64,000 nucleotides of DNA, taken from NCBI GenBank assembly GCA_018334675.1, contig JAGXLL010000005.1, positions 50,207 to 114,206 of the forward strand, written 5' to 3'. Source of the stretch: Bacteroidales bacterium. GTDB lineage: Bacteria; Bacteroidota; Bacteroidia; Bacteroidales; UBA12077. The translations under genes and the position numbers were made by a program. The notes beneath the pieces were generated by a model that was not told the origin of the DNA, did no database searches, and saw nothing but the letters and a program-made list of their open reading frames with translations. Shown one piece after another: positions 21,804-29,725 of this stretch; within the stretch, counting starts at the first letter, position 1; each line of letters begins with the position of its first letter.

Positions 21804-22916
21804 ATGACCATGCAGCATCTTGAAGGCCTTATACCTATCAAAGACTGGTTTGAAGTTTTTGATGGGGGTTTAACAGTAATCAGCGGTCCCTGCTCCGCGG
21901 AGTCGAAAGAGCAGGTAATGGAGACGGCAGGAGCTCTATCAGGCATCAAGCAGGTAAAGGCACTGCGTGCCGGTATCTGGAAAGCCCGGACCAGGCCTGA
22001 GAGTTTCGAGGGTGTGGGGGAAGAGGGGCTGGAATGGCTGCAGCAGGCCAGGCAGGAAACAGGCTTGTTGCTGGCCGTGGAGATAGCCAGCCCCGGGCAC
22101 CTGGAGCTGGCTCTGAAGTATGGTGTGGATATGGTATGGCTGGGCGCCCGTACCATCTCCAATCCGTTTTCGGTACAGGCAATCGCCGATAAGCTCAGGC
22201 AAAAAGACATAGCGGTGCTGGTTAAGAATCCCGTGCACCCCGATTTAAGTCTTTGGATAGGTGCACTGGAGCGGCTTTATCACAGCGGAATAAAAAGGCT
22301 GGCAGGGGTGCACCGGGGTTTCTATCCCTGCGAACCCACCAGCTTCCGGAACATCCCCCACTGGGAGATCCTTATCGAATTGAAAAGACGCTATCCCCAT
22401 CTGCCGGTCCTTTGTGACCCAAGTCATATAGCCGGCGACAGCTCGTATATCGGATACCTCTCGCAAAAAGCCCTGGATCTCAGCGTGGACGGGTTGATGA
22501 TCGAAACCCACCCCCAACCTGCAAAAGCCTTAAGCGATGCCAAACAGCAGATCACCCCCCGGGAACTCAAAATCCTGGTGGGTGAAATGGAAAAAAGACA
22601 TTGCTCCTCGGAAAATGCACAGTTTAAAAACTCCCTGGAAACACTACGCGAAAAAATCGACCGCCTCGACACCCGGATGTTCGATATACTGGCACAACGC
22701 ATGAAACTGGTAAAGGAAATAGCAAAATACAAGAAGCAAAACCAGGTGACCATCCTGCAAATGGAAAGGTGGCAGGACATTCTCACAAGCCGGCTGGAGG
22801 TGGGGGAAAAACTGGGATTAAGCAAGAAATTCCTGCATCACCTGCTGGAATTGATCCACAGCGAGTCGATCCGGAAACAAACCGACATCATGAACAAGAA
22901 CAGGGGGCACGATTAG
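21804..22916 (+). CDS. bifunctional DAHP synthase / chorismate mutase
   Basis: The 370-residue protein fuses two steps of aromatic amino acid synthesis. Residues 1 to about 262 are a type I-beta DAHP synthase related to KDO8P synthase (VISGPCSAESKEQ, LVKNPVHPDLSLWIGALERL, VLCDPSHIAGD). Residues about 276-365 are an AroQ-type helical chorismate mutase (SLETLREKIDRLDTRMFDIL, then LAQRMKLVKEIAKYKKQN). The same domain order is known from other Bacteroidota, where the mutase domain serves in feedback control. MTM gives two possible start codons. The stop overlaps the purS stop on the other strand by a few bases. Confidence 0.93.
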   Translation: MTMQHLEGLIPIKDWFEVFDGGLTVISGPCSAESKEQVMETAGALSGIKQVKALRAGIWKARTRPESFEGVGEEGLEWLQQARQETGLLLAVEIASPGHLELALKYGVDMVWLGARTISNPFSVQAIADKLRQKDIAVLVKNPVHPDLSLWIGALERLYHSGIKRLAGVHRGFYPCEPTSFRNIPHWEILIELKRRYPHLPVLCDPSHIAGDSSYIGYLSQKALDLSVDGLMIETHPQPAKALSDAKQQITPRELKILVGEMEKRHCSSENAQFKNSLETLREKIDRLDTRMFDILAQRMKLVKEIAKYKKQNQVTILQMERWQDILTSRLEVGEKLGLSKKFLHHLLELIHSESIRKQTDIMNKNRGHD

Positions 22917-23173
22917 CTGCCGACTTCCCGCACATCATATTCATAGCCTTCCATCACCGGGTTGGCCAGGATCTTGTTGCAGGCCTCGTTCACCCGTTCC
23001 ATGGCCTTTTCTTTGCTTTCCGCTTCCAACTCCATGGTGATATGTTTGCCAATACGGACGCTGGATACTTCAGAGAATCCGATGTTCGTCATGCTATGAT
23101 GTACAGCCTTGCCCTGCGGGTCAAGCAGCGTTTTCAGGGGCATCACGTTGATCTCGGCTATATATTTCTTCAT
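22913..23173 (-). CDS. purS: phosphoribosylformylglycinamidine synthase subunit PurS
   Basis: The 86-residue small protein starts MKKYIAEINVMPLKTLLDPQ and contains GKAVHHSMTNIGFSEVSSVR and ANPVMEGYEYDV. It is a PurS, the dimer that links PurL and PurQ in the third step of purine synthesis. Length is normal. It overlaps the pssA stop by ATGA, so translation is probably coupled although the functions differ. purL and purQ are not in the window. Confidence 0.9.
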   Translation of the reverse strand: MKKYIAEINVMPLKTLLDPQGKAVHHSMTNIGFSEVSSVRIGKHITMELEAESKEKAMERVNEACNKILANPVMEGYEYDVREVGS

Positions 23174-23916
23174 AATCGGCTGAATTTGGGTTCAAAGATA
23201 TGATAAACGACTGACAAAAGAATATACCATAGGATGATAAGCGGCAATGCAATCGCATGCAATAATACCAATAAAATTAGAGAAAATCCAACAAACACAT
23301 AGCGAATTTGATTGTTCTTCCAACCCAGGTCGCTAAATTTAAGCGAGAACATACGCAGGGGCAATACCATCAGCAGGGAACCTGCCACTGCAGATGCCTG
23401 CCATATCCAGGGCCGGGAAAGAAGCTGCATCTGTTGCATCTCCGCATCCCGGTAATAAAGCATAATGGCCGCAGCAAACAAAAGGGCGATGGCCGGGGTA
23501 GGAACACCAATAAAAGCTTCCTTCTGACGCACATCGATGTTAAAACGGGCCAGCCTGAGGGCAGCAAAAACAACGAGCAGGAAGGACAGGGCCATTCCCC
23601 CCAGTTGGATGGCCGGCATTTTATCCAGTGCCGTAGGATTGCCTGCAGCAGCATGCAACTGCTCCAGGTGCTGAAAAAGCAGAAAGGAAGGGGCCAGGCC
23701 AAAACTCACCAGATCGGCAAGGGAGTCGAGCTGCTCTCCGATAGAAGAGTGAACCTTCAGCAGCCGGGCTACCAGTCCGTCAAAAAAATCAAACACGGCG
23801 GCCATACCAATGAAACAGGAGGCCAGGGCCAGGTAACCGCGGGAAGCCAATACCAGGGCTGCTGCTCCTGAAAGCAGATTCAACAGGGTGATGGTATTGG
23901 GTATATATGAGGACAT
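23170..23916 (-). CDS. pssA: CDP-diacylglycerol-serine O-phosphatidyltransferase
   Basis: The membrane enzyme makes phosphatidylserine, the precursor of phosphatidylethanolamine. The CDP-alcohol phosphatidyltransferase motif DGxxAR-x8-GxxxDxxxD is complete (DGLVARLLKVHSSIGEQLD followed by SLAD). Several hydrophobic segments follow. I chose the ATG at 23916 (MSSYIPNTITLLNLLSGAAA, 248 residues): related proteins begin at this IPNTITLLNL motif, and a -7 promoter box covers the more distal ATG at 23955. Confidence 0.93.
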   Translation of the reverse strand: MSSYIPNTITLLNLLSGAAALVLASRGYLALASCFIGMAAVFDFFDGLVARLLKVHSSIGEQLDSLADLVSFGLAPSFLLFQHLEQLHAAAGNPTALDKMPAIQLGGMALSFLLVVFAALRLARFNIDVRQKEAFIGVPTPAIALLFAAAIMLYYRDAEMQQMQLLSRPWIWQASAVAGSLLMVLPLRMFSLKFSDLGWKNNQIRYVFVGFSLILLVLLHAIALPLIILWYILLSVVYHIFEPKFSRL

Positions 23917-23952
23917 AGGCTTCAAAGGCCAAACATTTAGCAATAATTCATG

Positions 23953-23960
23953 CAAAAATA
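23953..23960 (-). promoter_or_regulatory. pssA-purS -7 promoter box
   Basis: The minus strand reads TATTTTTG, a perfect TAnnTTTG box. The predicted start near 23946 gives a leader of about 30 bases before the ATG at 23916. I found no convincing -33 TTTG at the right distance. Confidence 0.35.
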
Positions 23961-24002
23961 AGTTAAATTAGTTAGTTTAGCAGCATCAATTCCCAAATAT
24001 AC

Positions 24003-25097
24003 ATGGCTTTGACCAGACAGATCATCCCGATTTTATTATTGCTGGCAGGGCCCCAAATGCTGTTGGGGCAAACGGCCAAATACAGCAATGAGTTTTTATC
24101 CATTGGCATCGGGGCGAAATCATTCGGCATGGCCAACACCACGGTAGCCCACATTGATGATGTTACGGCCGGTTACTGGAACCCTGCAGGACTCGCCGGT
24201 ATGGAGCGAGATTATGAGCTGGGGGCCATGCATGCCGAATATTTCACGGGCATTGCCAAATACGATTATCTGGCCGGGGCCATGGCTGTGGACTCCACTC
24301 AGTACCTGGGCCTGTCATTGATCCGCTTTGGTGTGGATAACATCCCCAACACCACCGAACTGATCGACAACCAGGGCAACATCGATTACGACCGGATATC
24401 CTATTTCTCGGCGGCAGACTATGCCATGCTCATCTCCTATTCCAGAAAATCCCGCATCCCCAACCTTCGTTACGGAGGTAATGTTAAGATCATCCACCGG
24501 AATGTGGGCCAATTTGCCAGTTCATGGGGTTTTGGCTTTGACCTGGGCGTGCAGTACCAGGCAGGCCCCTGGCACCTGGGGGGAACCATCCGGGACGTCA
24601 CCACCACCTTCAATGCCTGGAGCTTTAACGAAGATGCCCTGGTGGCCCAGGCTGACGACAGCACCTTCAATTTCGCCCCGGACAACAACCTGGAGATCAC
24701 TATGCCCCGGCTCATCCTGGGTGCCGCCTGGCAAACTACCCTGGCCGATAAATTCCATGCCCTCGTAGAGATGGATATAAACCTATACAGCGATGGGAAA
24801 AGAAATACCCTGATAAGTTCCAATCTGGTGAGCCTGGAACCCCACATCGGAGCAGAGCTCCACTATAACAACCTGATATACATCAGGCTGGGAGTAGGCC
24901 AGTTTCAACAGGTCAGGGACATCAGGGAGAAAAAACGCTTATCCTGGCAACCCAACCTGGGTGTAGGTATTCATTACAAAGGCTTTACCATCGATTATGC
25001 CCTGACCGATATCGGCAACCAGTCGGTGGCCTTGTATTCCAACATATTTTCTCTGCGTTATGCATTCGACGCCAGTGGAAACGAAAAAGAAAAGTAA
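24003..25097 (+). CDS. PorV/PorQ-family outer membrane protein
   Basis: The 364-residue protein has a signal peptide (MALTRQIIPILLLLAGPQML) with a probable cut before Gln in LLGQ. The mature start has the family motif EFLSIGIGAKSFGMANTTVA and ITAGYWNPAGL-like VTAGYWNPAGLAGM. The rest is amphipathic beta strands with an aromatic C-terminal end, as in a small outer membrane barrel of the FadL-like PorV/PorQ type. PorV and PorQ take part in type IX secretion; this protein resembles the broader family and I would not call it PorV itself. It precedes a HAD phosphatase gene. Confidence 0.8.
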   Translation: MALTRQIIPILLLLAGPQMLLGQTAKYSNEFLSIGIGAKSFGMANTTVAHIDDVTAGYWNPAGLAGMERDYELGAMHAEYFTGIAKYDYLAGAMAVDSTQYLGLSLIRFGVDNIPNTTELIDNQGNIDYDRISYFSAADYAMLISYSRKSRIPNLRYGGNVKIIHRNVGQFASSWGFGFDLGVQYQAGPWHLGGTIRDVTTTFNAWSFNEDALVAQADDSTFNFAPDNNLEITMPRLILGAAWQTTLADKFHALVEMDINLYSDGKRNTLISSNLVSLEPHIGAELHYNNLIYIRLGVGQFQQVRDIREKKRLSWQPNLGVGIHYKGFTIDYALTDIGNQSVALYSNIFSLRYAFDASGNEKEK

Positions 25098-25130
25098 CCC
25101 GGCGACTGCTAGATGGCATAAAATAAATTA

Positions 25131-25138
25131 TATCTTTG
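25131..25138 (+). promoter_or_regulatory. -7 box upstream of the HAD phosphatase gene
   Basis: TATCTTTG matches TAnnTTTG exactly. The -33 region is not recognisable. A start near 25145 would give a leader of about 105 bases that contains a possible 28-codon frame (25152-25238, three Cys, starts MHQIKQICLISCPSGRC) ending 11 bases before the HAD gene. That frame has no known relatives I can name. Confidence 0.35.
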
Positions 25139-25249
25139 TACTGAAAGCACCATGCACCAAATCAAACAGATCTGTCTCATCAGTTGCCCTTCAGGCCGGT
25201 GCCAGATGGCCATCCCTGAAAAAATGCCCCTGTTATAAAATCATCTACT

Positions 25250-25663
25250 ATGAAGATCGCTGTTGACTTTGACGGAACCATCGTGGATAATAGATACCCG
25301 AAAATAGGAAAACCCAGGCTCTTTGCCTTTGAAACACTGCTGGAGCTTCAAAAGAAGGGTCACGACCTGATCCTGTGGACCTACCGATCGGGCAGCAAGC
25401 TGGATGAGGCGGTGGCTTTCTGTAAAGAGCACGGTCTGGAATTTTATGCGGTCAATAAAAACTATCCCGAAGAGCAGGAAGATGAGCGGATGAGCCGGAA
25501 GATCGCTGCAGATATCTATATCGACGACAGAAACCTGGGTGGTTTCCCCGGATGGAGCGAGGTGTGGAAAATGCTGAATCCTGATGTATATCAACAAGAC
25601 AACGGCGCTGCAAACCCAAAAAAAATTAACAACCTGATAAAAAAAATATTTTCCAGGAAATGA
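25250..25663 (+). CDS. HAD-superfamily phosphatase (BT0820-like)
   Basis: The 137-residue protein starts MKIAVDFDGTIVDNRYPKIG; DxDGT is the HAD nucleophile motif I. Motif II is probably LWTYRSG and motif IV is ADIYIDDRNLGG. There is no large cap domain. Bacteroides BT0820-like proteins share this size and layout; the substrate is unknown to me. The gene overlaps the next start by ATGA. Confidence 0.8.
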   Translation: MKIAVDFDGTIVDNRYPKIGKPRLFAFETLLELQKKGHDLILWTYRSGSKLDEAVAFCKEHGLEFYAVNKNYPEEQEDERMSRKIAADIYIDDRNLGGFPGWSEVWKMLNPDVYQQDNGAANPKKINNLIKKIFSRK

Positions 25664-26781
25664 AACGACGCACAAAATTATACACCTCAAGCACCTTTCG
25701 TTTATTGATCCTGGCCGCCGGGATGGTGGCAGCCTGCTCCTGCTCCAACAAAGGTGGGGAAAATCAACAGGAACCACCCCGGGAAAAGGAAAAAAAGAAG
25801 GACACATACAAAGAAGTCACTTCTCTTCGTGCAATGGAACAAAAAGACCTTTATACCGCCGGAACCAAAATAGTCTTTCATCTGGAATGGCCGGACACGG
25901 TAAGTATTGATTCTATCAAAACCTATACCAACAACCAACAGAGAGAAGCCATATATCAGGCGGCAGCAGAAATCCCCATAGGCACCGAAGGGCTGGCCAT
26001 GGGCAACAATACCTTCAAAGTGGAAGCTTTCCTGAATAATGGACATAAAGAGACCCATTATCAAGCCCTGAGGCTTAAATCGAATATCAAGCCCAGGGCC
26101 TATCGCTGCCAGGTTGAGCAGACCTATCCCCACGATCCCACGGCATTCACACAGGGTCTTTATTATGAAAAGGGTTATCTATATGAAGGCACAGGTAAAC
26201 GAGGAGGTTCCTCCCTGAGAAAGATTGAGCTGAAAAGCGGAGACCTGATCAGCAGCCTGGCCCTGCCCGCCGAATATTTCGGCGAGGGCATCACCGGTTT
26301 TAAAGACAAGATCATTCAACTGACCTGGACTTCCCGCACCGGTTTCATCTATGACAAGGAGAGCTTCCGGCTCATCAACAAAGTACGCTACCCCACCGAG
26401 GGATGGGGCCTGACCACCGACGGCAGCAGGTTGATCATGAGCGACGGCTCGGCCACCATCTATTTTCTTACACCCAATTTCAACGAAACAGGCCGCATCA
26501 AAGTCTACGACAACAACGGTCCGGTCCGGAACCTGAACGAGCTGGAATACATCAATGGCAAAGTATACGCCAATGTTTACCAGCAGGATTATATCATCAG
26601 CTTCAATCCGGAAAACGGCAAGGTATTGGAAAAAATAGACTGCTCCAGCCTTGTACCTGATCAATATAAAAACAGCCGGGAGTATGTGCTCAATGGGATT
26701 GCCTGGGACCCTGAAGATCAATGCCTTTTTTTGACCGGCAAAAGGTGGGATAAGGTATACCAGATTGCCTTGCCTGAATAA
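25660..26781 (+). CDS. glutaminyl-peptide cyclotransferase, plant/bacterial propeller type, lipoprotein
   Basis: The 373-residue protein has a lipoprotein signal (LLILAAGMVAACSCSNKGG, lipobox VAAC) followed by a Lys/Glu-rich linker. A middle domain (about 45-140) looks Ig-like. From about residue 145 the glutamine cyclotransferase domain begins (TYPHDPTAFTQGLYYEKGYL, YEGTGKRGGSSLRKIEL), ending in GIAWDPEDQCLFLTGKRWDK. The enzyme converts N-terminal Gln to pyroglutamate. It is predicted to face the periplasm on an inner or outer membrane anchor. Translation is probably coupled to the HAD gene. Confidence 0.88.
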   Translation: MKRRTKLYTSSTFRLLILAAGMVAACSCSNKGGENQQEPPREKEKKKDTYKEVTSLRAMEQKDLYTAGTKIVFHLEWPDTVSIDSIKTYTNNQQREAIYQAAAEIPIGTEGLAMGNNTFKVEAFLNNGHKETHYQALRLKSNIKPRAYRCQVEQTYPHDPTAFTQGLYYEKGYLYEGTGKRGGSSLRKIELKSGDLISSLALPAEYFGEGITGFKDKIIQLTWTSRTGFIYDKESFRLINKVRYPTEGWGLTTDGSRLIMSDGSATIYFLTPNFNETGRIKVYDNNGPVRNLNELEYINGKVYANVYQQDYIISFNPENGKVLEKIDCSSLVPDQYKNSREYVLNGIAWDPEDQCLFLTGKRWDKVYQIALPE

Positions 26782-27115
26782 ACCAGGTCGATAAAGATTC
26801 GGTTTAAGAAATAAGAAACATGGAGACCGACTTCCCGGTCTAAATCCATTCCCGGCACTTAATTTGGCAGGATTCAAAACAAATCCTTCTAATAATCAAC
26901 TATCAGTAATTGATTTTACCTGCACAACCCGCAACCCTTCAGGCATTTATAAACCTTGATCTTGTATGGATAAGACAGGTCAAATTACCTGCCGGGAAGG
27001 ACACCCCTTTTTTTGATCGGCATTTTGGTTATTTTTATCGATAACCCTATATAAATTAAACAACTGTGCCTTCCTGCCTGTTCATATAGTTATAACCGCC
27101 CCAAAATCATGTGAT
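26782..27115. other. 334-base spacer
   Basis: No coding frame of note. Near the right end is a small dyad GGTTAT-8-ATAACC (27027-27032 with 27041-27046) behind TTTG (27024-27027), possibly operator or promoter sequence for the DoxX gene, but I cannot place a TAnnTTTG box. No clear terminator for the cyclotransferase gene is seen. Confidence 0.3.
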
Positions 27116-27484
27116 ATGAAAAACCTCTCGATACTCGGAAGAATTTTATTTGCCCTACCCTTCGGAATCTTTGGTTTGAACCATTTTTTCATGGTGGATT
27201 TTTTCACCGGGATGTTGACATCGTTCATCCCCGGTACGGGTTTCACAGTACTCCTTACAGGAATCCTTTTGATCGCTGCCAGTCTGAGCATCATATTCAA
27301 AAAATTTATCCGGTTGGCCTGCCTGATGCTGGCTGCCTTGCTGCTCATATTTATCCTTACCATACACCTGCCGGGCCTGTTCGAAGGCGGCAATGGTGCC
27401 AGGATGGCCATGATGCAGATGCTGAAAGATACTTCCTTGATGGGCGGTGCCCTGGTAATGGCCACGCTTTATGACGGGGAATAA
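27116..27484 (+). CDS. DoxX-like integral membrane protein
   Basis: The 122-residue protein consists of four hydrophobic segments. It starts MKNLSILGRILFALPFGIFG and continues LNHFFMVDFFTGMLTSFIPG, the usual DoxX-family beginning. These proteins are small membrane proteins of unclear function, some tied to redox or sulfur stress. It ends 12 bases from the convergent methyltransferase gene. Confidence 0.75.
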   Translation: MKNLSILGRILFALPFGIFGLNHFFMVDFFTGMLTSFIPGTGFTVLLTGILLIAASLSIIFKKFIRLACLMLAALLLIFILTIHLPGLFEGGNGARMAMMQMLKDTSLMGGALVMATLYDGE

Positions 27485-27496
27485 AAAAGGAAGCTG

Positions 27497-28093
27497 TTAG
27501 TTGAGTTTTCTGGCGATAAGCTGCAGTACTTCGGCTTTTCCACGGTGGTAATAGCCTTCATCCACCTCCCGCTGCTTCTCTTTTAGATGCAACAAATCCA
27601 GGTCGGTGATGTCTTCCATCAGATCCTGCCGCTGATAAAGCAGATCGAGGTTCTTAGGTCCACCGGTGTTGTAATGAATTTGCTTTCTGGAGAAGGCCTC
27701 GATCAACAAGTATCCCCCTGGCTTTAATAAACTGATGAGCTTTCGGTGCATCTGATGTCGGTTCTGCTGCGGAAGGTGCAGGAAAATGAGGGCAATGGCA
27801 TCAAAGCGTTCTCCGGTCTGGAAGTCCTCGATGGACGAGATACTATAATCCACCTCCACACCATATTCCCTGCAAAGTGCCATGGCTTTGTCCCTGGCAG
27901 GCTGGCTGAAGTCGAAGGCGGTAACCCTCCAGTTCTTCAATGCAGCATATACGGCGTTGCGGCCTTCTCCTTCGGCAGGAAGCAATACGGAGCCCCGCTC
28001 ATGGTTGTCGATGAATTCCTTGAAGAAATCATTGGGACGTCTGCCATAAACAAACTCCTTGGTATCGTACCTTTGGTCCCAGAATTCCTGCAT
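27497..28093 (-). CDS. class I SAM-dependent methyltransferase
   Basis: The 198-residue protein starts MQEFWDQRYDTKEFVYGRRP. Motif I is LLPAEGEGRNAVYAA near residue 38, then VTAFDFSQPARDKAM (motif II acidic region) and ALIFLHLPQQNRHQMH. This layout resembles TehB-like or thiopurine-type small methyltransferases. The substrate is not evident. It is transcribed toward the DoxX gene. Confidence 0.82.
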   Translation of the reverse strand: MQEFWDQRYDTKEFVYGRRPNDFFKEFIDNHERGSVLLPAEGEGRNAVYAALKNWRVTAFDFSQPARDKAMALCREYGVEVDYSISSIEDFQTGERFDAIALIFLHLPQQNRHQMHRKLISLLKPGGYLLIEAFSRKQIHYNTGGPKNLDLLYQRQDLMEDITDLDLLHLKEKQREVDEGYYHRGKAEVLQLIARKLN

Positions 28094-28319
28094 GGCACTA
28101 ACGTTTTCGTTGGTTAAACAATGATCCGGCCTGGGATCTAATTATGAATGAATATTAAAACATTTTCGCATAAAATCAAAAAATATGGAGCTAAAAATGC
28201 CGCTTTTTTTCAACTCATCCCCAGGTATATATCCAGAATTCGAGAACCAATCCCTCTGGGCCGGCACGTTGGACTGCAAGGCACTCAAATAAAAGACCCT
28301 GACAACAGAAAAAACGGTT

Positions 28320-29549
28320 TTACAAATAGTCCCGTGCATCGGTTTGCTCCTTGACAAAGGGGGCAATGGCCCGGTGATATATTCCCTGTACATAGGCAAT
28401 GGCCATTCCGTAATTGGTAACGGGAATGCCGGCTTCCACAGCCGGACGGATGCGGTTGATCAGTTGCTTGCGGGTGATCATGCAACCCCCGCACTGAACA
28501 ACCAGTGCATATTCATGAATATCACGGGGCAGGTCGTTGAGTCCGGCCACCACCTCATAGGCTATGTTCTTTCCTGTGAAGTTGGATATCCACCTGGGGA
28601 TCTTCACCCGGCCTATGTCGTCGCAGGAAACATGGTGGGTGCAGGATTCCAAAAGCAACACCCGATCTCCGTCTTTCAATCTGGAAATGGCAGGGGTTCC
28701 CTCCACATAACTATCGAAATCCCCTTTGAAGCGCGCCAGTACAATACTAAAACTGGTAAGGGGGATATGATCGGGCACAGAGGAATCAGCTTTGGTGAAG
28801 ACCTGGCTGTCGGTGATGGCCAGGCTGGGTTGTATACCCGTTTTCTTCAGGAAGCTGTCCACTTCCCGCTCCTTGAGTACCACACTCACGGCATCATTGT
28901 CGAGGATATCGCGGATAGCCTGCACCTGAGGCAATATAAGCCTTCCGGCGGGAGCTTCTATATCGATGGGGGTGATCAGCAAGACAATATCCCCGTACTG
29001 CAGCAAATCACCTACCAGCGAAGGGGTTTTATAAGCCGACTCCGGTATGGTTTGTTTGATGGTGTCAATCAATGCTCCCTTGTGGTCGGGACCTGTCGTA
29101 TTGTAATCCATCACCCGGCAATCATATTTTGTCTCGATCATTTGCCGCACATCCGGGTCCAGCTCCTGCTGATCGGATTTGTTATGGATCACGATGAAAG
29201 GGGTGGCTGTTTTGCGAAATTCGCCGATCACCTGTTCCTCAAAATCGCCGAACAGGTTATGGGCGATCACCAAAATCGCCAGATCGATCGTTTTGATCGA
29301 TTGACGGGTTTTATGTATCCTCTTCCCACCCAGGTCTCCCTCATCATCAATACCTGCTGTATCAACCAATACTACAGGTCCAAACCCGGTAATCTCAAAG
29401 GACTTTTTCACCGGATCGGTGGTGGTTCCTGCGTGATCCGAAACAATGGCTATGTCCTGATCCGCAAGCTGATTGATCAGCGAGCTCTTGCCGTGATTTC
29501 TTCTTCCGTATATCCCTATATGGGGCTTAGATTCTTTGCCTTTGGCCAT
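28320..29549 (-). CDS. hydF: [FeFe]-hydrogenase H-cluster maturation GTPase HydF
   Basis: The 409-residue protein is the scaffold that carries the diiron subcluster to HydA. The N-terminal GTPase domain has GRRNHGKSS (P-loop, from residue 15), DTAGIDD (63-69) and NKSD (123-126). The middle dimerisation domain follows. The C-terminal cluster site has Cys303 in ESCTHHVSC and the pair Cys353/Cys356 in VQCGGCM, the expected [4Fe-4S] ligands. hydE and hydG are not in the window. It lies 176 bases downstream of an aspartase-family lyase gene in the same direction, a pairing known in hyd clusters. Confidence 0.93.
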   Translation of the reverse strand: MAKGKESKPHIGIYGRRNHGKSSLINQLADQDIAIVSDHAGTTTDPVKKSFEITGFGPVVLVDTAGIDDEGDLGGKRIHKTRQSIKTIDLAILVIAHNLFGDFEEQVIGEFRKTATPFIVIHNKSDQQELDPDVRQMIETKYDCRVMDYNTTGPDHKGALIDTIKQTIPESAYKTPSLVGDLLQYGDIVLLITPIDIEAPAGRLILPQVQAIRDILDNDAVSVVLKEREVDSFLKKTGIQPSLAITDSQVFTKADSSVPDHIPLTSFSIVLARFKGDFDSYVEGTPAISRLKDGDRVLLLESCTHHVSCDDIGRVKIPRWISNFTGKNIAYEVVAGLNDLPRDIHEYALVVQCGGCMITRKQLINRIRPAVEAGIPVTNYGMAIAYVQGIYHRAIAPFVKEQTDARDYL

Positions 29550-29642
29550 AAAATAATTTACTTGTATAGAATTTTATTAAGGTTTTGTTTTTAAGTTGAA
29601 TGGTACTGCAATATTTGAGTTTTGAGGAACTTGTTGCTGTAG

Positions 29643-29703
29643 AACCCCCATGTTTATGGATGTCCTTGTTGTGCAGGTTACTGGATGGGGGTTTCATTTA
29701 AAA
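29643..29703 (-). repeat. inverted repeat between aspA and hydF
   Basis: AACCCCCAT (29643-29651) pairs perfectly with ATGGGGGTT (29695-29703) across a 43-base loop. It lies between the two genes on the minus strand. There is no T-run, so it may be an RNA processing or stability element within a shared transcript rather than a terminator. Confidence 0.4.
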
Positions 29704-29725
29704 ATAAGGCCATATCTGCCGCACC

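Noticed and set aside
28148..28354. 68-codon plus-strand frame between the methyltransferase and hydF
   Set aside because: Biased composition, overlaps the 3' end of hydF, no promoter and no recognisable domain.
28344..29594. 416-codon plus-strand frame
   Set aside because: Antisense to hydF, which has complete family motifs.
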